DNA of 64,000 nt, taken from assembly GCF_029581395.1 (NCBI RefSeq), contig NZ_CP121113.1, positions 2,414,001 through 2,478,000 of the forward strand, written 5' to 3'. The notes below the pieces were generated by a model, which was not told where the DNA came from, searched no databases, and was given only the letters and a program-made list of their open reading frames with translations. The first letter of the stretch is position 1. Each line of letters opens with the position of its first letter. Of this stretch, positions 47,488 to 58,177 are shown one piece after another. The position numbers and the translations under genes were made by a program. The DNA is from Roseinatronobacter sp. S2 (GTDB lineage Bacteria; Pseudomonadota; Alphaproteobacteria; Rhodobacterales; Rhodobacteraceae).

Positions 47488-48269
47488 TCGATACTGTCCT
47501 TATAGACCGAGTCTGCCGTCTGCGGGCGGAACCTGCGGTCATAATCGGGCGCATAAAGCGCACTTTCGGAAAACCCCTCGGCCGCCAGCGCAGGCCCCAC
47601 CAGAATAAGCGCTGTGCGTTCCATGCTGCCGTCGATTTCAGCTTCAATACGGCCCAGTGTCGCGCGAATAATCCGCTGGTCGGGCCAGCTTGCCCGCCAC
47701 ACAACCGCAACCGCGCAATCCTCGCCGTAAAACGGCGTCAGATCGGCCACCACCTGCGTCAGGTTCTGGATCGACAGGTGAATGGCCAGTGTCGCGCCGG
47801 TTTTGGCGAAATTCGCCAATGTCTCGCGCGGGGGCATGGTGCTGGCGCGCCCCGGCGTGCGGGTCAGAACCAGCGATTGCGCGACTTCCGGCAGCGTCAG
47901 CTCGACCCCCAGCGCCGCCGCAGCCGCCGCAAACGCGGGCACGCCCGGCGTGACGGTATAGTCAATGCCAAGGCTGCGCAAACGGCGCAACTGCTCGGCC
48001 ATGGCAGACCATACCGACAGATCCCCCGAATGCAGCCGCGCCACATCATGGCCTTGTGCATGGGCGGCGGTGATCTCCTCCATAATCTGGTCCAGCGACA
48101 AGGGCGCGGTGTTCACAATGCGCGCCCCTGCGGGGCAGTGCTGCAACACCGCCTCCGGCACCAGCGATCCCGCATACAGGCACACAGGGCATTGCGCGAT
48201 CAGATCGCGGCCGCGCAAGGTCAGCAAATCCGCAGCCCCCGGCCCTGCCCCGATGAAATGAACACTCAT
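47484..48269 (-). CDS. cobM: Precorrin-4 C11-methyltransferase
   Basis: 261-residue methyltransferase acting on precorrin-4. [41 protein letters not shown] is the CobM/CbiF hallmark, followed by [19 protein letters not shown] and [24 protein letters not shown]. Overlaps cobE upstream and cobB downstream by 4 bases each. Confidence 0.95.
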   Translation of the reverse strand: MSVHFIGAGPGAADLLTLRGRDLIAQCPVCLYAGSLVPEAVLQHCPAGARIVNTAPLSLDQIMEEITAAHAQGHDVARLHSGDLSVWSAMAEQLRRLRSLGIDYTVTPGVPAFAAAAAALGVELTLPEVAQSLVLTRTPGRASTMPPRETLANFAKTGATLAIHLSIQNLTQVVADLTPFYGEDCAVAVVWRASWPDQRIIRATLGRIEAEIDGSMERTALILVGPALAAEGFSESALYAPDYDRRFRPQTADSVYKDSIE

Positions 48270-48655
48270 TGCAACACCCTTCTTGCCAGCGCGCAGGTCG
48301 CCTGCCTGTCTTGCGACACAATGCGCGCAACCATGATCTGCGCCCCTGCCCTTGTGTCATTACCCTCAGCGCCAGACGCGGCCGCGACCAGCGCGCAGGC
48401 TTCGGCCACGCTGCCTGTGCCAAATGCCGCCAGCACGCGGGCAGATTGCGTCGGCGTGGCAATCCCGTCAATCGCCTGCACCGGAATGGCGATCAGCGGC
48501 AGGCCCGCGATCCGCGCCAGCGGTCCAAGCATGTCCGCGCGCCCTTCCAGACAGGCAAGCGCATCCAGACCGGCATGCTGCGCCATGCGCGCAATCAGCG
48601 CGCGCAAACTGGCAGGCCCCGCCCGCGACGTGCACCCAAACCCTGCAACAATCAT
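48266..48655 (-). CDS. cobE: Cobalamin biosynthesis protein CobE (CbiG C-terminal type)
   Basis: 129-residue protein beginning [21 protein letters not shown], matching the C-terminal domain of Cbi[23 protein letters not shown] is also typical. Its exact biochemical role in the aerobic pathway is unclear. The start is fixed by a 4-base ATGA overlap with cobL; a longer frame upstream lies inside cobL. Confidence 0.88.
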   Translation of the reverse strand: MIVAGFGCTSRAGPASLRALIARMAQHAGLDALACLEGRADMLGPLARIAGLPLIAIPVQAIDGIATPTQSARVLAAFGTGSVAEACALVAAASGAEGNDTRAGAQIMVARIVSQDRQATCALARRVLQ

Positions 48656-49854
48656 CGTGCCACACTCCATTGCACAATCGGATAAGCGGCGCGCCAGCCG
48701 CGCCTGCCGCCCAGCGGCGCTGCCTCGGCCATCTCCAGCCGCATCAGATTGCCCCCTGCACGCGCGTGCCACTGCGCCAGCAAGGCCTCGCTTTCCAGCG
48801 TCACGGCATTGGCCACCACCCGCACACCTTGCGGCAGCATATCCCATAGCTGCTCCAGCATCCGCTCCGACATGCCGCCCCCGATGAACACCGCATCCGG
48901 CAAGGGCTGGTCCTGCAACACCTGTGGCGCGCGCCCTTCTATCACATGCAGGCGGTCTGCACCCAGATTATGCGCATTCTCACGCGCCCGCGCGGCACGC
49001 GCAGCATTCATCTCGAACCCTATCGCGCGCAGGGACGGGTGGGCCAGCACCCATTCTATCCCGACCGAACCGGACCCCGCGCCGATATCCCACAGCATCT
49101 CGCCCGCACGCGGCGCCAATGCCGACAAACTCAGCGCGCGCACCGCTTTTTTGGTGATCTGTCCGTCATGTGCAAACATCTCATCGGGCAATCCCGCCAC
49201 AACCGGCATCGCCGCACCCGCGCCTGCAACTTCCAGCCCCACAAGAACCGGATGCGCCACATCGTGCAACGCATAGTCCCCGGCCACGGCCAGACGCACA
49301 CGCGCGCGCCCGCCGCCCAGCGCTTCCATGACATGCAAGCGGCTGTCGCCAAACCCAAGTCCCGCCAGATACCCCGCAAGGCCACCCACCGCCGCGCCAT
49401 CACGCAGCAGCACCAGCACACGCACCCCTCGCGCCAGATACGGACGCAGCCGTGTCAGGGGCGCTGCATGCAGCCCCAGACAGGCGACACTCTCCAACGG
49501 CCAGCCCAACTGCGCGGCGGCCAGCGAAAATGCCGATGGCGCAGGCAGCGCCACCCAGTCTTCGCGCGGCAAGTGCCGCGTCACGCTTGTGCCCGCACCA
49601 AACCAGAACGGGTCGCCCGATGCCAGCATCACCACACGACGCCCCCGCTGCGCCAGCAGCAGCTCGATGCCATCAGAAAACGGGACCGGCCATTCCAGCA
49701 CCTCGCAGTCCAGATCCGGCAGCAACGCCAGATGACGCCCCGCCCCCATGACGATCTCGGCACGCGACAGCGCGTCACGGCTTGCATCTGACAGCCCGTT
49801 CAGGCCATCTTCGCCAAGTCCGACAATCGTCAACCACGGGGCACGCTCAGCCAT
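48652..49854 (-). CDS. cobL: Precorrin-6Y C5,15-methyltransferase (decarboxylating)
   Basis: 400-residue bifunctional enzyme: an N-terminal CbiE-like methyltransferase (WLTIVGLGEDGLNGLSDASRDAL; VVMLASGDPFWFGAG) and, from about 205, a CbiT-like domain (ITKKAVRALSLSALAPRAGEMLWDIGAGSGSVGIEW). It methylates C-5 and C-15 and decarboxylates. AAGGA lies 8 bases before the start MAERAPWL. The start codon overlaps the cobK start on the other strand by two bases. Confidence 0.95.
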   Translation of the reverse strand: MAERAPWLTIVGLGEDGLNGLSDASRDALSRAEIVMGAGRHLALLPDLDCEVLEWPVPFSDGIELLLAQRGRRVVMLASGDPFWFGAGTSVTRHLPREDWVALPAPSAFSLAAAQLGWPLESVACLGLHAAPLTRLRPYLARGVRVLVLLRDGAAVGGLAGYLAGLGFGDSRLHVMEALGGGRARVRLAVAGDYALHDVAHPVLVGLEVAGAGAAMPVVAGLPDEMFAHDGQITKKAVRALSLSALAPRAGEMLWDIGAGSGSVGIEWVLAHPSLRAIGFEMNAARAARARENAHNLGADRLHVIEGRAPQVLQDQPLPDAVFIGGGMSERMLEQLWDMLPQGVRVVANAVTLESEALLAQWHARAGGNLMRLEMAEAAPLGGRRGWRAAYPIVQWSVAR

Positions 49855-50584
49855 GCAAAACATCCTTGTCCTCGGCGGCACGATAGAAGCCACACGCCTT
49901 GTCGCCGAACTGGCCCGCGCGGGCCTGCCCGCGACCCTCAGCTACGCAGGCCGCGTTGATCGCCCGAAACCCCAGCCGGTGCCGGTGCGCGTGGGCGGGT
50001 TTGGCGGCGCGGACGGGCTGGCACAATATTTGCGCACACATCATATCACCCATCTGGTCGATGCAACCCATCCGTTCGCCGCCACGATCAGCACCAATGC
50101 GATGCGCGCAGCCCGGCTTGCGGGCACGCCGCTGCTGGCGCTGACCCGCCCTGCATGGATCGCAGGCGATGGCGATCTGTGGACGCATGTTGCGGACATC
50201 CCTGCTGCCGTGGCCGCCCTCAACGTGCCACGGCGCACCATCATGCTGGCCCTCGGGCGGATGCATCTGCATGCTTTCGCGGCCCGGCCTGCGCATCGCT
50301 ACCTTCTGCGTCTGGTCGATCCGCCGCAAACCCCACCCCCCTTGCCCGACCACCATATCATCATCGACCGTGGCCCGTTTGATGTGACCTCTGACAAGGG
50401 GCTGATGCAGGCGCATGGCATCGATCTGGTTGTGTCCAAGAATGCGGGCGGCACCGGCGCACAGGCAAAACTGATCGCCGCGCGCCAGTTGCAGATTCCG
50501 GTCCTGATGATCGACCGCCCCGCCCTGCCCGACCGCGCGCAGACCCATGACATCGCATCTGTCCTTGACTGGGTGCGCACCTGA
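49853..50584 (+). CDS. cobK: Precorrin-6A reductase
   Basis: 243-residue NADPH-dependent reductase of precorrin-6A. MQNILVLGGTIEATRLVAELARAGLPATLSYAGR, ITHLVDATHPFAATISTNAMRAARLAG, and DRGPFDVTSDKGLMQAHGIDLVVSKNAGGTGAQAKLIAAR are diagnostic. No clear ribosome-binding site is seen. It is the only plus-strand gene among the minus-strand cob genes, starts opposite the cobL start, and is followed by a composite hairpin element. Confidence 0.94.
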   Translation: MQNILVLGGTIEATRLVAELARAGLPATLSYAGRVDRPKPQPVPVRVGGFGGADGLAQYLRTHHITHLVDATHPFAATISTNAMRAARLAGTPLLALTRPAWIAGDGDLWTHVADIPAAVAALNVPRRTIMLALGRMHLHAFAARPAHRYLLRLVDPPQTPPPLPDHHIIIDRGPFDVTSDKGLMQAHGIDLVVSKNAGGTGAQAKLIAARQLQIPVLMIDRPALPDRAQTHDIASVLDWVRT

Positions 50585-50604
50585 CCACGCGGCCCCAATT
50601 CCGC

Positions 50605-50677
50605 TTTCATTCTGGCAAAAATATCCGCGGGGGGTGAATTGGGCCATATGGCCCAAGAGGGGGGCAGACAGCCCCCC
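50605..50677 (+). repeat. Composite box-plus-two-hairpins element, copy 2
   Basis: Box TTTCATTCTGG... AATATCCGCGGGGG at 50605-50633; hairpin 1 GGGCCATATGGCCC at 50641-50654; hairpin 2 GGGGGGCAGACAGCCCCCC at 50659-50677. It fills the gap between the convergent ends of cobK and cobJ, 20 bases after cobK, and could end or protect either transcript. Confidence 0.7.
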
Positions 50678-50694
50678 TTCCCCCCACAGGCCAA

Positions 50695-51441
50695 TCATGC
50701 CGACCTCGGGGTATACAGGATCGGCCCGCGCGGGGTGTCGATCACCCGCGTCAGGCTTGATCCGACAATCACCATCGTGCGCATATCTGCCATCTCCGGC
50801 AGCGCTTCGGTCAGCGGCACAATACGCAAGTCTTCCTGCGCTGTGCTGACCGCGCGGGCAAACAGAACGGGGCGCGCATCGGCGCAGGCTTCGCGCAAGA
50901 CATCCAGCGCGCGCGCAAAGCCCTCGGGGCGCGATTTCGAGCGCGGGTTATAGAATGCCATCGCAAAATCACCCTCGGCGGCCAGTCGCAGGCGTTTCTC
51001 GATCAGTGCCCATGGTTTCAGGTTGTCGCTCAGGTTGATGGCGCAGAAATCATGGCCCAAGGGGGCGCCCGCTTTTGCGGCGGCCGCCAGCATCGCGGTA
51101 ATCCCCGGCAGCACGCGTATATCCAGCGCGCGCCACGCCTCCGGCCCTGCCTCCAGCGCTTCGAACACGGCTGACGCCATGGCAAACACGCCCGGATCAC
51201 CGGACGACACCACCACCACGCGTTTGCCCGCCGCCGCCATGTCCAGCGCGTGGGCCGCGCGGTCCAGTTCCACGCGGTTGTCGCTGGCATGCAATGTCAG
51301 CCCGTCGCGCGGGGCCACGCGCGCCACATAGGGAATATAGCCCACCACATCGGTGGCCGCATCCAGCGCCGCGCGCACTTCGGGCGTCACCAGCGCCTCA
51401 TCCCCCGGACCAAGCCCCGCAATGGCGACCCAGCCGCTCAT
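50695..51441 (-). CDS. cobJ: Precorrin-3B C17-methyltransferase
   Basis: 248-residue methyltransferase linked to ring contraction. MSGWVAIAGLGPGDEALVTPEVRAALDAATDVVGYIPYV, VVVVSSGDPGVFAMASAVFEAL, GHDFCAINLSDNLKPW and FYNPRSKSRPEGFARALDVL identify it. Overlaps cobI by 4 bases. Last gene of the riboswitch-led minus-strand run before cobK. Confidence 0.95.
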   Translation of the reverse strand: MSGWVAIAGLGPGDEALVTPEVRAALDAATDVVGYIPYVARVAPRDGLTLHASDNRVELDRAAHALDMAAAGKRVVVVSSGDPGVFAMASAVFEALEAGPEAWRALDIRVLPGITAMLAAAAKAGAPLGHDFCAINLSDNLKPWALIEKRLRLAAEGDFAMAFYNPRSKSRPEGFARALDVLREACADARPVLFARAVSTAQEDLRIVPLTEALPEMADMRTMVIVGSSLTRVIDTPRGPILYTPRSA

Positions 51442-52163
51442 GGTCTGCGCCCCTGACCATGGATCAGCACGATCGAGAAATAGGGCGTCACCTCGCCCGC
51501 CTCTGCCAACCGCTGCACGCGCTGGCGGGGCATTTGCGCATATTCCACCATCCACGCATCCTCCAGCCGTCCCGCAGTTTGCAAGGCGCGTTTCAGCTTG
51601 GGCAGGTTGCGCCCGATCTTCATGACCACCAGCGCATCCGTGGCCGCGATCCTGTCGGCCAGCACATGCTCGGGCAATGTGGCCATCAGCACGGTCAGCA
51701 CATCATCCCCCCATGTGATGGGCTGGCCCGTGGCTGTCCACGCGCCCGACATGCCGGTAATTGCGGGCACCACATCCACCGGCACCACATCTTTCAGACG
51801 TGTGTAGATGTGCATGAAAGAGCCGTAGAAAAACGGGTCCCCCTCGCACAGGACAACCACATCCGCGCCCCCTGCGGCCAGCGCGCGCAAATAGTCGGTG
51901 CATTGCGTATAGAAAGCCGAAAGCATTGTATTATAGCGCGGGTCGGACACGGGTATTTCCGTGGTGACAGGGTATTCCATCGGAAATTCGACCGCATTCG
52001 GGTGCAGCATACCGTCAACAATCGCGCGCGCCTGTCCCTTGCGCCCTGCCTTGCGGAAAAAAGCCACATGCTGCGCGCCGCGCACCAGACGGTCAGCGCG
52101 CACACTCATCAGGTCTTGCGCGCCGGGGCCAAGGCCCACGCCATAGATCGTGCCCGCACTCAT
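51438..52163 (-). CDS. cobI: Precorrin-2 C20-methyltransferase
   Basis: 241-residue methyltransferase converting precorrin-2 to precorrin-3A. TIYGVGLGPGAQDLMSVRADRLVRGAQHVAFF, VVLCEGDPFFYGSFMHIYTRL and VVPAITGMSGAWTATGQPI are typical. Start MSAGTIYGVG overlaps the cobH stop by 4 bases; the longer open frame upstream belongs to cobH in another frame. Confidence 0.95.
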   Translation of the reverse strand: MSAGTIYGVGLGPGAQDLMSVRADRLVRGAQHVAFFRKAGRKGQARAIVDGMLHPNAVEFPMEYPVTTEIPVSDPRYNTMLSAFYTQCTDYLRALAAGGADVVVLCEGDPFFYGSFMHIYTRLKDVVPVDVVPAITGMSGAWTATGQPITWGDDVLTVLMATLPEHVLADRIAATDALVVMKIGRNLPKLKRALQTAGRLEDAWMVEYAQMPRQRVQRLAEAGEVTPYFSIVLIHGQGRRP

Positions 52164-52789
52164 TCCTTGCGGCTCGCGATGGCGTTGATCGCCGCAACCG
52201 TGATCGCGCTGCCACCCAGACGGCCTCTGACGATGCAGCTTGGCACCGGCTGCGCGGCCCAAAGCGCGTCCTTGGATTCCATCGCGCCCACAAACCCCAC
52301 AGGGCAGCCGATAATCGCGGCGGGGCGCGGGCAATCCGGGTCTTCCAGCATGTTCAGCAGGTGAAATAGGGCCGTTGGCGCATTGCCAATGGCAACCAAT
52401 GCACCTGCCAGATGGGGCCGCCACAATTCCAGTGCGGCGGCCGACCGCGTGTTGCCCATCTCGCGCGCCATCTGCGGCACGCGCGGGTCGCGCAGGGTGC
52501 AGATAACCTCGTTTTCTGCGGGCAGGCGCGGGCGGGTCACCCCTTCGGACACCATATAGGCATCGCACAGGATGGGCGCGCCCGCGTCCAGCGCTGCGCG
52601 GGCCGCAGTGGCAAAATCGGGCGAGAAGTGAACAAACTCCTCCAGCCCGACCATACCGGCGGCGTGGATCATGCGCACGGCGATGGGTTCTTCATCCGCT
52701 GTGAAACGGCCCAGATCGGCCTCGGCCCGGATGGTGGCAAAGGATTGCAGGTAGATCGCGGCACCATCAGTCTCATAGGTGTAGGGCAT
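52160..52789 (-). CDS. cobH: Precorrin-8X methylmutase
   Basis: 209-residue isomerase that moves the C-11 methyl to C-12, yielding hydrogenobyrinic acid. Recognisable segments: MIHAAGMVGLEEFVHFSPDFA, DAGAPILCDAYMVSEGVTR (catalytic region), AIGNAPTALFHLLNMLED and GCPVGFVGAMESKDAL. The start shares one base with the cobG stop (TAATG). Confidence 0.95.
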   Translation of the reverse strand: MPYTYETDGAAIYLQSFATIRAEADLGRFTADEEPIAVRMIHAAGMVGLEEFVHFSPDFATAARAALDAGAPILCDAYMVSEGVTRPRLPAENEVICTLRDPRVPQMAREMGNTRSAAALELWRPHLAGALVAIGNAPTALFHLLNMLEDPDCPRPAAIIGCPVGFVGAMESKDALWAAQPVPSCIVRGRLGGSAITVAAINAIASRKE

Positions 52790-53913
52790 TATAATCTTTC
52801 AAAACGGGTCAATATCTGGGATCGCGAAAGTCCGGTTGCGTCTGTCCGCCCCTGCATGATCAGATCGAAGCGACCATCACGACCGATCAGGGTGATATCC
52901 GCAGCACGCGCCCTTGCGCAACCCTTTGCACAGCCCGACACATGCAGGCTGCCGTCGACCATGGGCGCCAGTTCCAGCGCAAGCGCGCGGGTTTCAACAC
53001 TGGCCTGCGGGCATAGCGGCGCGCCTGCACAGGCATCAACGCGCAAGGCGGGGTGGTCTGGTGTCACAATCAGGCTGGCAGGCAGTGCAGGCGCGGCAGT
53101 CACACCTTCCAGAACAAGGCAACGCCACGGGGTCACACGCATGGCGGGCACATCCGACACGGCCAGAACCTGCGCCAGATCCCGCGCAATGATCTGGCCG
53201 AAAGCCGCACCGACAACCAGCCCCAAGGGCATTGCACCGGCCCTGAATGGCGCGCGCGAGGGCGGCGCGGGCGCGGCGTCCCATATGGCCCAGTCGGGCA
53301 GCGGGGCATGATGGCGGGCCATACGGCCCGATTGCGCGCCACCCGTGTCCACAAACCAGCGGCACAGCCGGATCAGGCTGTCAATTTCCTGCCCGTGCTG
53401 CAACGCCATGCCCAGCGCGCGGCCTTCGGCGCGCAGGGTCAGCCCGTGCTGACCGCACTCAATACGGAAATCGGCGGGGTCATTCGACAGCACCGGCGCA
53501 GGGCCTGCATCCATGGCAAAGCCCATCTTGGGCGGCAGTTCCGGCAACTCCGCCAGCCGCCCAGCCAATTCGGCCCAAAGCCGTGCACTGTCATCGCCAT
53601 CTGCCCAATCGGGTGCAATCAGGATATTGCGGCGCGACTCCAGATCAGCATCCGAATCCAGCAAATCAAGCGCGGCCAGCGCCTGTTGCAAGGGCGCAAG
53701 CGCCGCATCGCTGACGCCACGAATTTGCAGATTGGCGCGGTTGGTCAAATCGATCAGCCCTGCACCAAAACTTTGCGCCGCATCACACAATCCCAATGCC
53801 TGCGCGCGTGTCAACCGTGCCAGACGCGGACGCACCCGAACCACCCAGCCGTCGCCGGATTGCATGGGCCGCAACGCGCCGGGGCACCACCCTTTCACGT
53901 CAAATTCAGTCAT
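52789..53913 (-). CDS. cobG: Precorrin-3B synthase
   Basis: 374-residue siroheme/iron-sulfur oxygenase of the aerobic pathway. N-terminal [29 protein letters not shown] and [17 protein letters not shown] follow the nitrite/sulfite-reductase-like half-repeat; C-terminal [24 protein letters not shown] carries Cys ligands. Together with cobF this marks the oxygen-dependent route. Overlaps cobN by 8 bases. Confidence 0.92.
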   Translation of the reverse strand: MTEFDVKGWCPGALRPMQSGDGWVVRVRPRLARLTRAQALGLCDAAQSFGAGLIDLTNRANLQIRGVSDAALAPLQQALAALDLLDSDADLESRRNILIAPDWADGDDSARLWAELAGRLAELPELPPKMGFAMDAGPAPVLSNDPADFRIECGQHGLTLRAEGRALGMALQHGQEIDSLIRLCRWFVDTGGAQSGRMARHHAPLPDWAIWDAAPAPPSRAPFRAGAMPLGLVVGAAFGQIIARDLAQVLAVSDVPAMRVTPWRCLVLEGVTAAPALPASLIVTPDHPALRVDACAGAPLCPQASVETRALALELAPMVDGSLHVSGCAKGCARARAADITLIGRDGRFDLIMQGRTDATGLSRSQILTRFERL

Positions 53914-56900
53914 GCGCCAACCCCGCAAGAATGGAATTCCTGCGTGTCACCCACAGGCCCGCATCATGCAATGCGGCAAACCGCGCTTTCATCGCCGCGA
54001 GCGCTGCGGGGTTTTCCCGTTCAAGAAACGCGCACACCGCATCATCGCCCAGTGTTGCATCATGATATAGGTCAATCAGTTGCGGCGGAACGGCGGCGGC
54101 CAGATGGGCAAAAGCCGCCAGATGGTCCAGTGTGGCGGCAATTTCCGCGCCGCCGCGGAAACCATGCGCCATCATGCCCCTGATCCACACCGGATTTGCC
54201 GCGCGCGCCCGCACCACACGCGCGATTTCTTCGGTCAATGTGCGGGCGCGCGGGTCATCGGGGCGTGTGGCATCCATATGATACAGCGCGGCCTGCCCGC
54301 CTGTGATGGCTTGGGCGGCGGCAAAGCCTGCTTCATGGGCGGCGTAATCCTGCGCCAGCAACAGGTCGGTTTCGGGCAAATCCTGCAAATGCACGAAGGC
54401 ATCCGCGCTTGCCACGCGCGCGGCAATGCCATCGGGGTCGTGCTGGCCGGTATCAATTGCATGCGACGACGCCGCCAGCCATGCGCGCCCTGCCTGTTCG
54501 CGGGCATCTTGGGAATAATCGTCAACCATGCCCCCCATGCCAAGCCCGTAGCTGCCCGGCGCGGGACCATACACACGCGCGCCGCCCTGCCCGACAAAGG
54601 GGTTCCAGTCCGGTGCTTCATCGCGCGCGGCCAGCGCGGCCACAGCCTGCCCGAACAAGGTGGAAAGCTGCGGAAACACATCGCGAAACAGGCCAGAGAC
54701 GCGCAAGGTCACATCAAGTCGCGGGCGGTCCAGTTCCGCGATGGGTAGAATTTCCACGCCAGAGACGCGCGATGACCCTGCGTCCCAGACGGGCCGCGCG
54801 CCCAGCAGGTGCAACGCCATGGCGAATTCCTCGCCCGCCGTGCGCATGGTGGCGCTGCCCCACAGGTCCACGACCAGCGCGCGCGGCCAGTCGCCATGAT
54901 CCTGCAAATGACGGCGCACCAACTCATCCGCCAGCTTGACACCCTGCGCATAGGCCGCACGGGATGGCACGGCGCGCGGGTCGGTGGTGAACATATTGCG
55001 CCCTGTGGGCAGCACATCGGACCGCCCGCGATGGGGGGACCCGGATGGGCCGGGGGCCACAAAACGCCCAGACAGCGCGGCCTGAAGCCCTGCGCGTTCG
55101 GCCGCGCCTTGATCACCACGCCCGAAAATATGCAACCCTTCACCAAACTGGCTTTCCTTCACATCGCACACGAAACGGTCGATGCGGGTGATTGCCTCTG
55201 CCAGACAGTCCGCGCCGTCCAGCCCCAGTTCAGCGCCCAGACCCAGTGCATCTGCCTCCGTGCGTATATCACCTTGCAGCCGGTCGCGGCGGGCGGGGTC
55301 CAGCCCGTCGGCGTTGGAAAATTCGTCGAGCAGCGCTTCCAGTTGCGCCAGCCCAGCACCTGTCTGCGCGGCGACCATTGGCGGCGGCACATGTCCCAGT
55401 GTCACGGCACCGATGCGGCGTTTGGCCTGCGCGGCCTCGCCCGGGTCATTGACGATAAACGGATAGATCACCGGCAGATCGCGGACCAGCGCTTCCGGCC
55501 AGCAATCATCCGACAGGGCCACAGACTTGCCCGGCAACCATTCCAGCGTCCCATGCGCGCCGACATGCACCAGCACATCTGCGCATTCGCGCAACCAAAG
55601 ATAGAACGCCACATAGGCATGACGCGGGGTGCGCCCAAGGTCGTGATATTCATCATCGCGCAACGCGGGCGTGCCGCGTTCGGGTTGCAGCGCAACAAGC
55701 GTCTGATCAAGCTGCACTGCCGCGAAGGCAAAGCCCGCATCACCGCAAGCGGGGTCATCTTCGGGGGCACCCCATGCGGCAAACAGATCGTTGCGCAGCG
55801 CGTCGGGCAGGCGGTCCAATGCGGCGCGATAGGCGGCCAACGGCCAACGCAGATGCCGCACCTGTAGCGCATCGGCCAGCGCGCGGGCATCAGGGGCTTG
55901 CGCGCCGATGTCGTGCAAAATGGCGCTGGCGCTTTCCAGCGCGTCCAGCCCCACCGCATGCGCCATATTCCAGCCCTTGCCGGGATATGTGGACAACACA
56001 AGGGCCGTGCGGCGCTGCGGCGCGGGCAAATCCTGCAAACGGACCCATGCGCATACACGGTTTGCAATCGCGTCAATGCGCGGGGCTTCAGCGCAATGCT
56101 CGGCGCGGGCGAATTGCAGGTCTGGGTCGGGGGCGGTGAATTCCTTGAAACTGGCCACCCCTGCAAACAAACGCCCGTCCACTTCCGGCAAGACCACATG
56201 CATGGCCAGATCGGCAGGCGACAACCCGCGCGCGGCGTCTTGCCAGCGCTGCCTGTCGTTTGTTGCAAACGCCACCTGAAACACGGGCACACCGGCGGCT
56301 TCCAGCACGGCCCCGCCATCCGCGCCTTGGGCGGAAAAGGCTGTGGCGTTCACCACCGCTTTGGGGGCCAGTTCCCTGACCCAGCGGGTCAACCATGCCC
56401 GCGCCTGCGGCTCCTTCAGGGATGGCACGAACAGCGCCAGCGCATCAAAACCGCGCGCGTCCATCGCGTGGGCCAGCGCGCGGATCGGGGCCAGATCGGC
56501 CGCAGCAAGGTAGGAGCGGTAGAACACGATCAGAACGCGCGGGCGTTCAGACCCAAACCTGAACGCGGCCGGACATGTGATGCCGCCATGCTGCCAGCCG
56601 CCCACCTGCGCCACAACGCGCACCCCGCGCACCGGCGGCGCATAAAGGCCCGATGCCAGCGCAAGCTGCTGAAGCGCAGCTTGCGCTGCAACCTCGCCGC
56701 CCGTATCGCACAGATGGCACAACCGCCTTAGCGTGCTGACAGGCAGGGTCGAGATGGCATCAAGTGCAGGGTCCGGGCGGCCATCGGCGGGCAGCACCGC
56801 CAGCGCGATGCCCTTTTGCTGCGCAAGGCCGCGCACCTGTTGCAACCCGTAGGCCCAATAAGGCGCGCCCCCGATCAGCCGGATCAGAATACCCTTGGCC

Positions 56901-57133
56901 CCTGACAGCGTGTTTTCGACATAGGTATCCACCGACAGCGGATGTTTCAGCGCGGCCAGATTGGCCAGCCGCACTGACGGCAGGCTGTCGCCCGCCTTGC
57001 GCCATCCTGCCGCGAAAGCGCCCAGATCACTGTCGGAAAACGACAACACCACCAGATCAGCCGGGCTTTGGCCCAGATCGGTGGGTGTGTCGACTTCATC
57101 CAGCCCGTGGCTTTCGCGAAAGATGACATGCAT
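53906..57133 (-). CDS. cobN: Cobaltochelatase subunit CobN
   Basis: 1075-residue large subunit of the ATP-dependent cobalt chelatase. N-terminal [23 protein letters not shown], the central CobN/magnesium-chelatase block [56 protein letters not shown], and C-terminal [19 protein letters not shown] are clear. Partner subunits CobS and CobT are not in the window. Lies 6 bases after cobW and overlaps cobG. Confidence 0.96.
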   Translation of the reverse strand: MHVIFRESHGLDEVDTPTDLGQSPADLVVLSFSDSDLGAFAAGWRKAGDSLPSVRLANLAALKHPLSVDTYVENTLSGAKGILIRLIGGAPYWAYGLQQVRGLAQQKGIALAVLPADGRPDPALDAISTLPVSTLRRLCHLCDTGGEVAAQAALQQLALASGLYAPPVRGVRVVAQVGGWQHGGITCPAAFRFGSERPRVLIVFYRSYLAAADLAPIRALAHAMDARGFDALALFVPSLKEPQARAWLTRWVRELAPKAVVNATAFSAQGADGGAVLEAAGVPVFQVAFATNDRQRWQDAARGLSPADLAMHVVLPEVDGRLFAGVASFKEFTAPDPDLQFARAEHCAEAPRIDAIANRVCAWVRLQDLPAPQRRTALVLSTYPGKGWNMAHAVGLDALESASAILHDIGAQAPDARALADALQVRHLRWPLAAYRAALDRLPDALRNDLFAAWGAPEDDPACGDAGFAFAAVQLDQTLVALQPERGTPALRDDEYHDLGRTPRHAYVAFYLWLRECADVLVHVGAHGTLEWLPGKSVALSDDCWPEALVRDLPVIYPFIVNDPGEAAQAKRRIGAVTLGHVPPPMVAAQTGAGLAQLEALLDEFSNADGLDPARRDRLQGDIRTEADALGLGAELGLDGADCLAEAITRIDRFVCDVKESQFGEGLHIFGRGDQGAAERAGLQAALSGRFVAPGPSGSPHRGRSDVLPTGRNMFTTDPRAVPSRAAYAQGVKLADELVRRHLQDHGDWPRALVVDLWGSATMRTAGEEFAMALHLLGARPVWDAGSSRVSGVEILPIAELDRPRLDVTLRVSGLFRDVFPQLSTLFGQAVAALAARDEAPDWNPFVGQGGARVYGPAPGSYGLGMGGMVDDYSQDAREQAGRAWLAASSHAIDTGQHDPDGIAARVASADAFVHLQDLPETDLLLAQDYAAHEAGFAAAQAITGGQAALYHMDATRPDDPRARTLTEEIARVVRARAANPVWIRGMMAHGFRGGAEIAATLDHLAAFAHLAAAVPPQLIDLYHDATLGDDAVCAFLERENPAALAAMKARFAALHDAGLWVTRRNSILAGLAHD

Positions 57134-57139
57134 CGCGGA

Positions 57140-58177
57140 TCAGTCCCCGAGTGCGGCGCGAATGGCGGCCTCGTTTACATGATCATGCTCGGCGATCACG
57201 ACAAGGCGGGTGATGCGCGGCTCGTCCGCTTTCCACGGACGGTCGAACTGGTGGCGCACCCGCGCCCCCACCGCCTGAACCAGCAACCGCATGGGCTTGC
57301 CGCGCACCGCTGCATAGCCCTTGATGCGCAAGATATGCTGCGCATCGGCCAGATGCATGATGCGCTTGGCAAATTCATCGGGATCGGAGATTTCACCCAA
57401 CTCCAGCATGATTGTGTCGAAATCATCATGTTCGTGATCATGATGCCCGTCATGATGCGACGGGCGCGCGGCAAGATCATCTTCTGCCCCTGCTTCCAGC
57501 CCCAGCAATACAGCCACATCCACCACCCCTTCAGAGACTTCGATCACCGGCAACGGGCGCGGCGCTTCGGCGGCGATGATGTCGCGTGCGCGCGCCACAC
57601 CTTCGGGTCCGGCCAGATCGGGCTTGGTCAGCAGCACAAGATCGGCACAGGCGATCTGGTCCTCGAACACCTCGGACAGGGGCGTTTCGTGATCAATGCT
57701 GTCATCGGCTGCGCGCTGCGCATCCACGGCGGCCACATCGGGGGCAAAACGTCCTGCCGCCACGGCCTCGGCATCGGCCAGCGCGATGACACCGTCGACG
57801 GTAATGCGCGATCGGATGGCAGGCCAGTCAAACGCTTTCAGCAGCGGCTTGGGCAATGCCAGCCCTGATGTTTCAATCACGATATGATCGGGCTTGGGAT
57901 CCAGCTTCAAAAGCGCCTCGACCGTGGGAATGAAATCATCGGCGACGGTGCAGCAGATGCAGCCATTCGACAGCTCGACAATGTTTTCCGCCGGACAATC
58001 CGGAATAGCGCAGGACTTCAGGATCTCGCCATCGACACCGACAGTGCCGAATTCATTGACCACGACAGCCAGCCGCCGCCCGCCCGCATTGCGGATCAGA
58101 TGGCTGATAAGCGTGGTTTTACCCGCGCCCAGAAAGCCGGTGATGATGGTGACAGGGGTTTTTGACAGGTCAGACAT
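57140..58177 (-). CDS. cobW: Cobalt metallochaperone GTPase CobW
   Basis: 345-residue COG0523 GTPase thought to deliver Co(II) to CobNST. P-loop GFLGAGKTT at 14-22, metal-binding GCICC at 72-76, and a His/Asp-rich stretch HHDGHHDHEHDDFD at about 260-275. C-terminal CobW_C domain with HILRIKGYAAVRGKPMRLLVQAVGARVRHQF. Overlaps the DUF1636 gene by 8 bases and precedes cobN by 6. Confidence 0.94.
   Translation of the reverse strand: MSDLSKTPVTIITGFLGAGKTTLISHLIRNAGGRRLAVVVNEFGTVGVDGEILKSCAIPDCPAENIVELSNGCICCTVADDFIPTVEALLKLDPKPDHIVIETSGLALPKPLLKAFDWPAIRSRITVDGVIALADAEAVAAGRFAPDVAAVDAQRAADDSIDHETPLSEVFEDQIACADLVLLTKPDLAGPEGVARARDIIAAEAPRPLPVIEVSEGVVDVAVLLGLEAGAEDDLAARPSHHDGHHDHEHDDFDTIMLELGEISDPDEFAKRIMHLADAQHILRIKGYAAVRGKPMRLLVQAVGARVRHQFDRPWKADEPRITRLVVIAEHDHVNEAAIRAALGD

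Noticed and set aside
46456..48887. Long plus-strand frames (349 and 477 codons) opposite cobB, cobM and cobE
   Set aside because: They mirror third-position GC bias of the coupled minus-strand cob genes, whose domains are intact.
52164..52568. Upstream extension of the cobI frame by 135 codons
   Set aside because: It overlaps cobH in another frame; CobI homology starts at MSAGTIYGVG, with the usual 4-base overlap.
53053..54183. 376-codon plus-strand frame opposite cobG and the end of cobN
   Set aside because: Crosses two well-defined genes on the other strand; composition is Arg/His-rich and unstructured.
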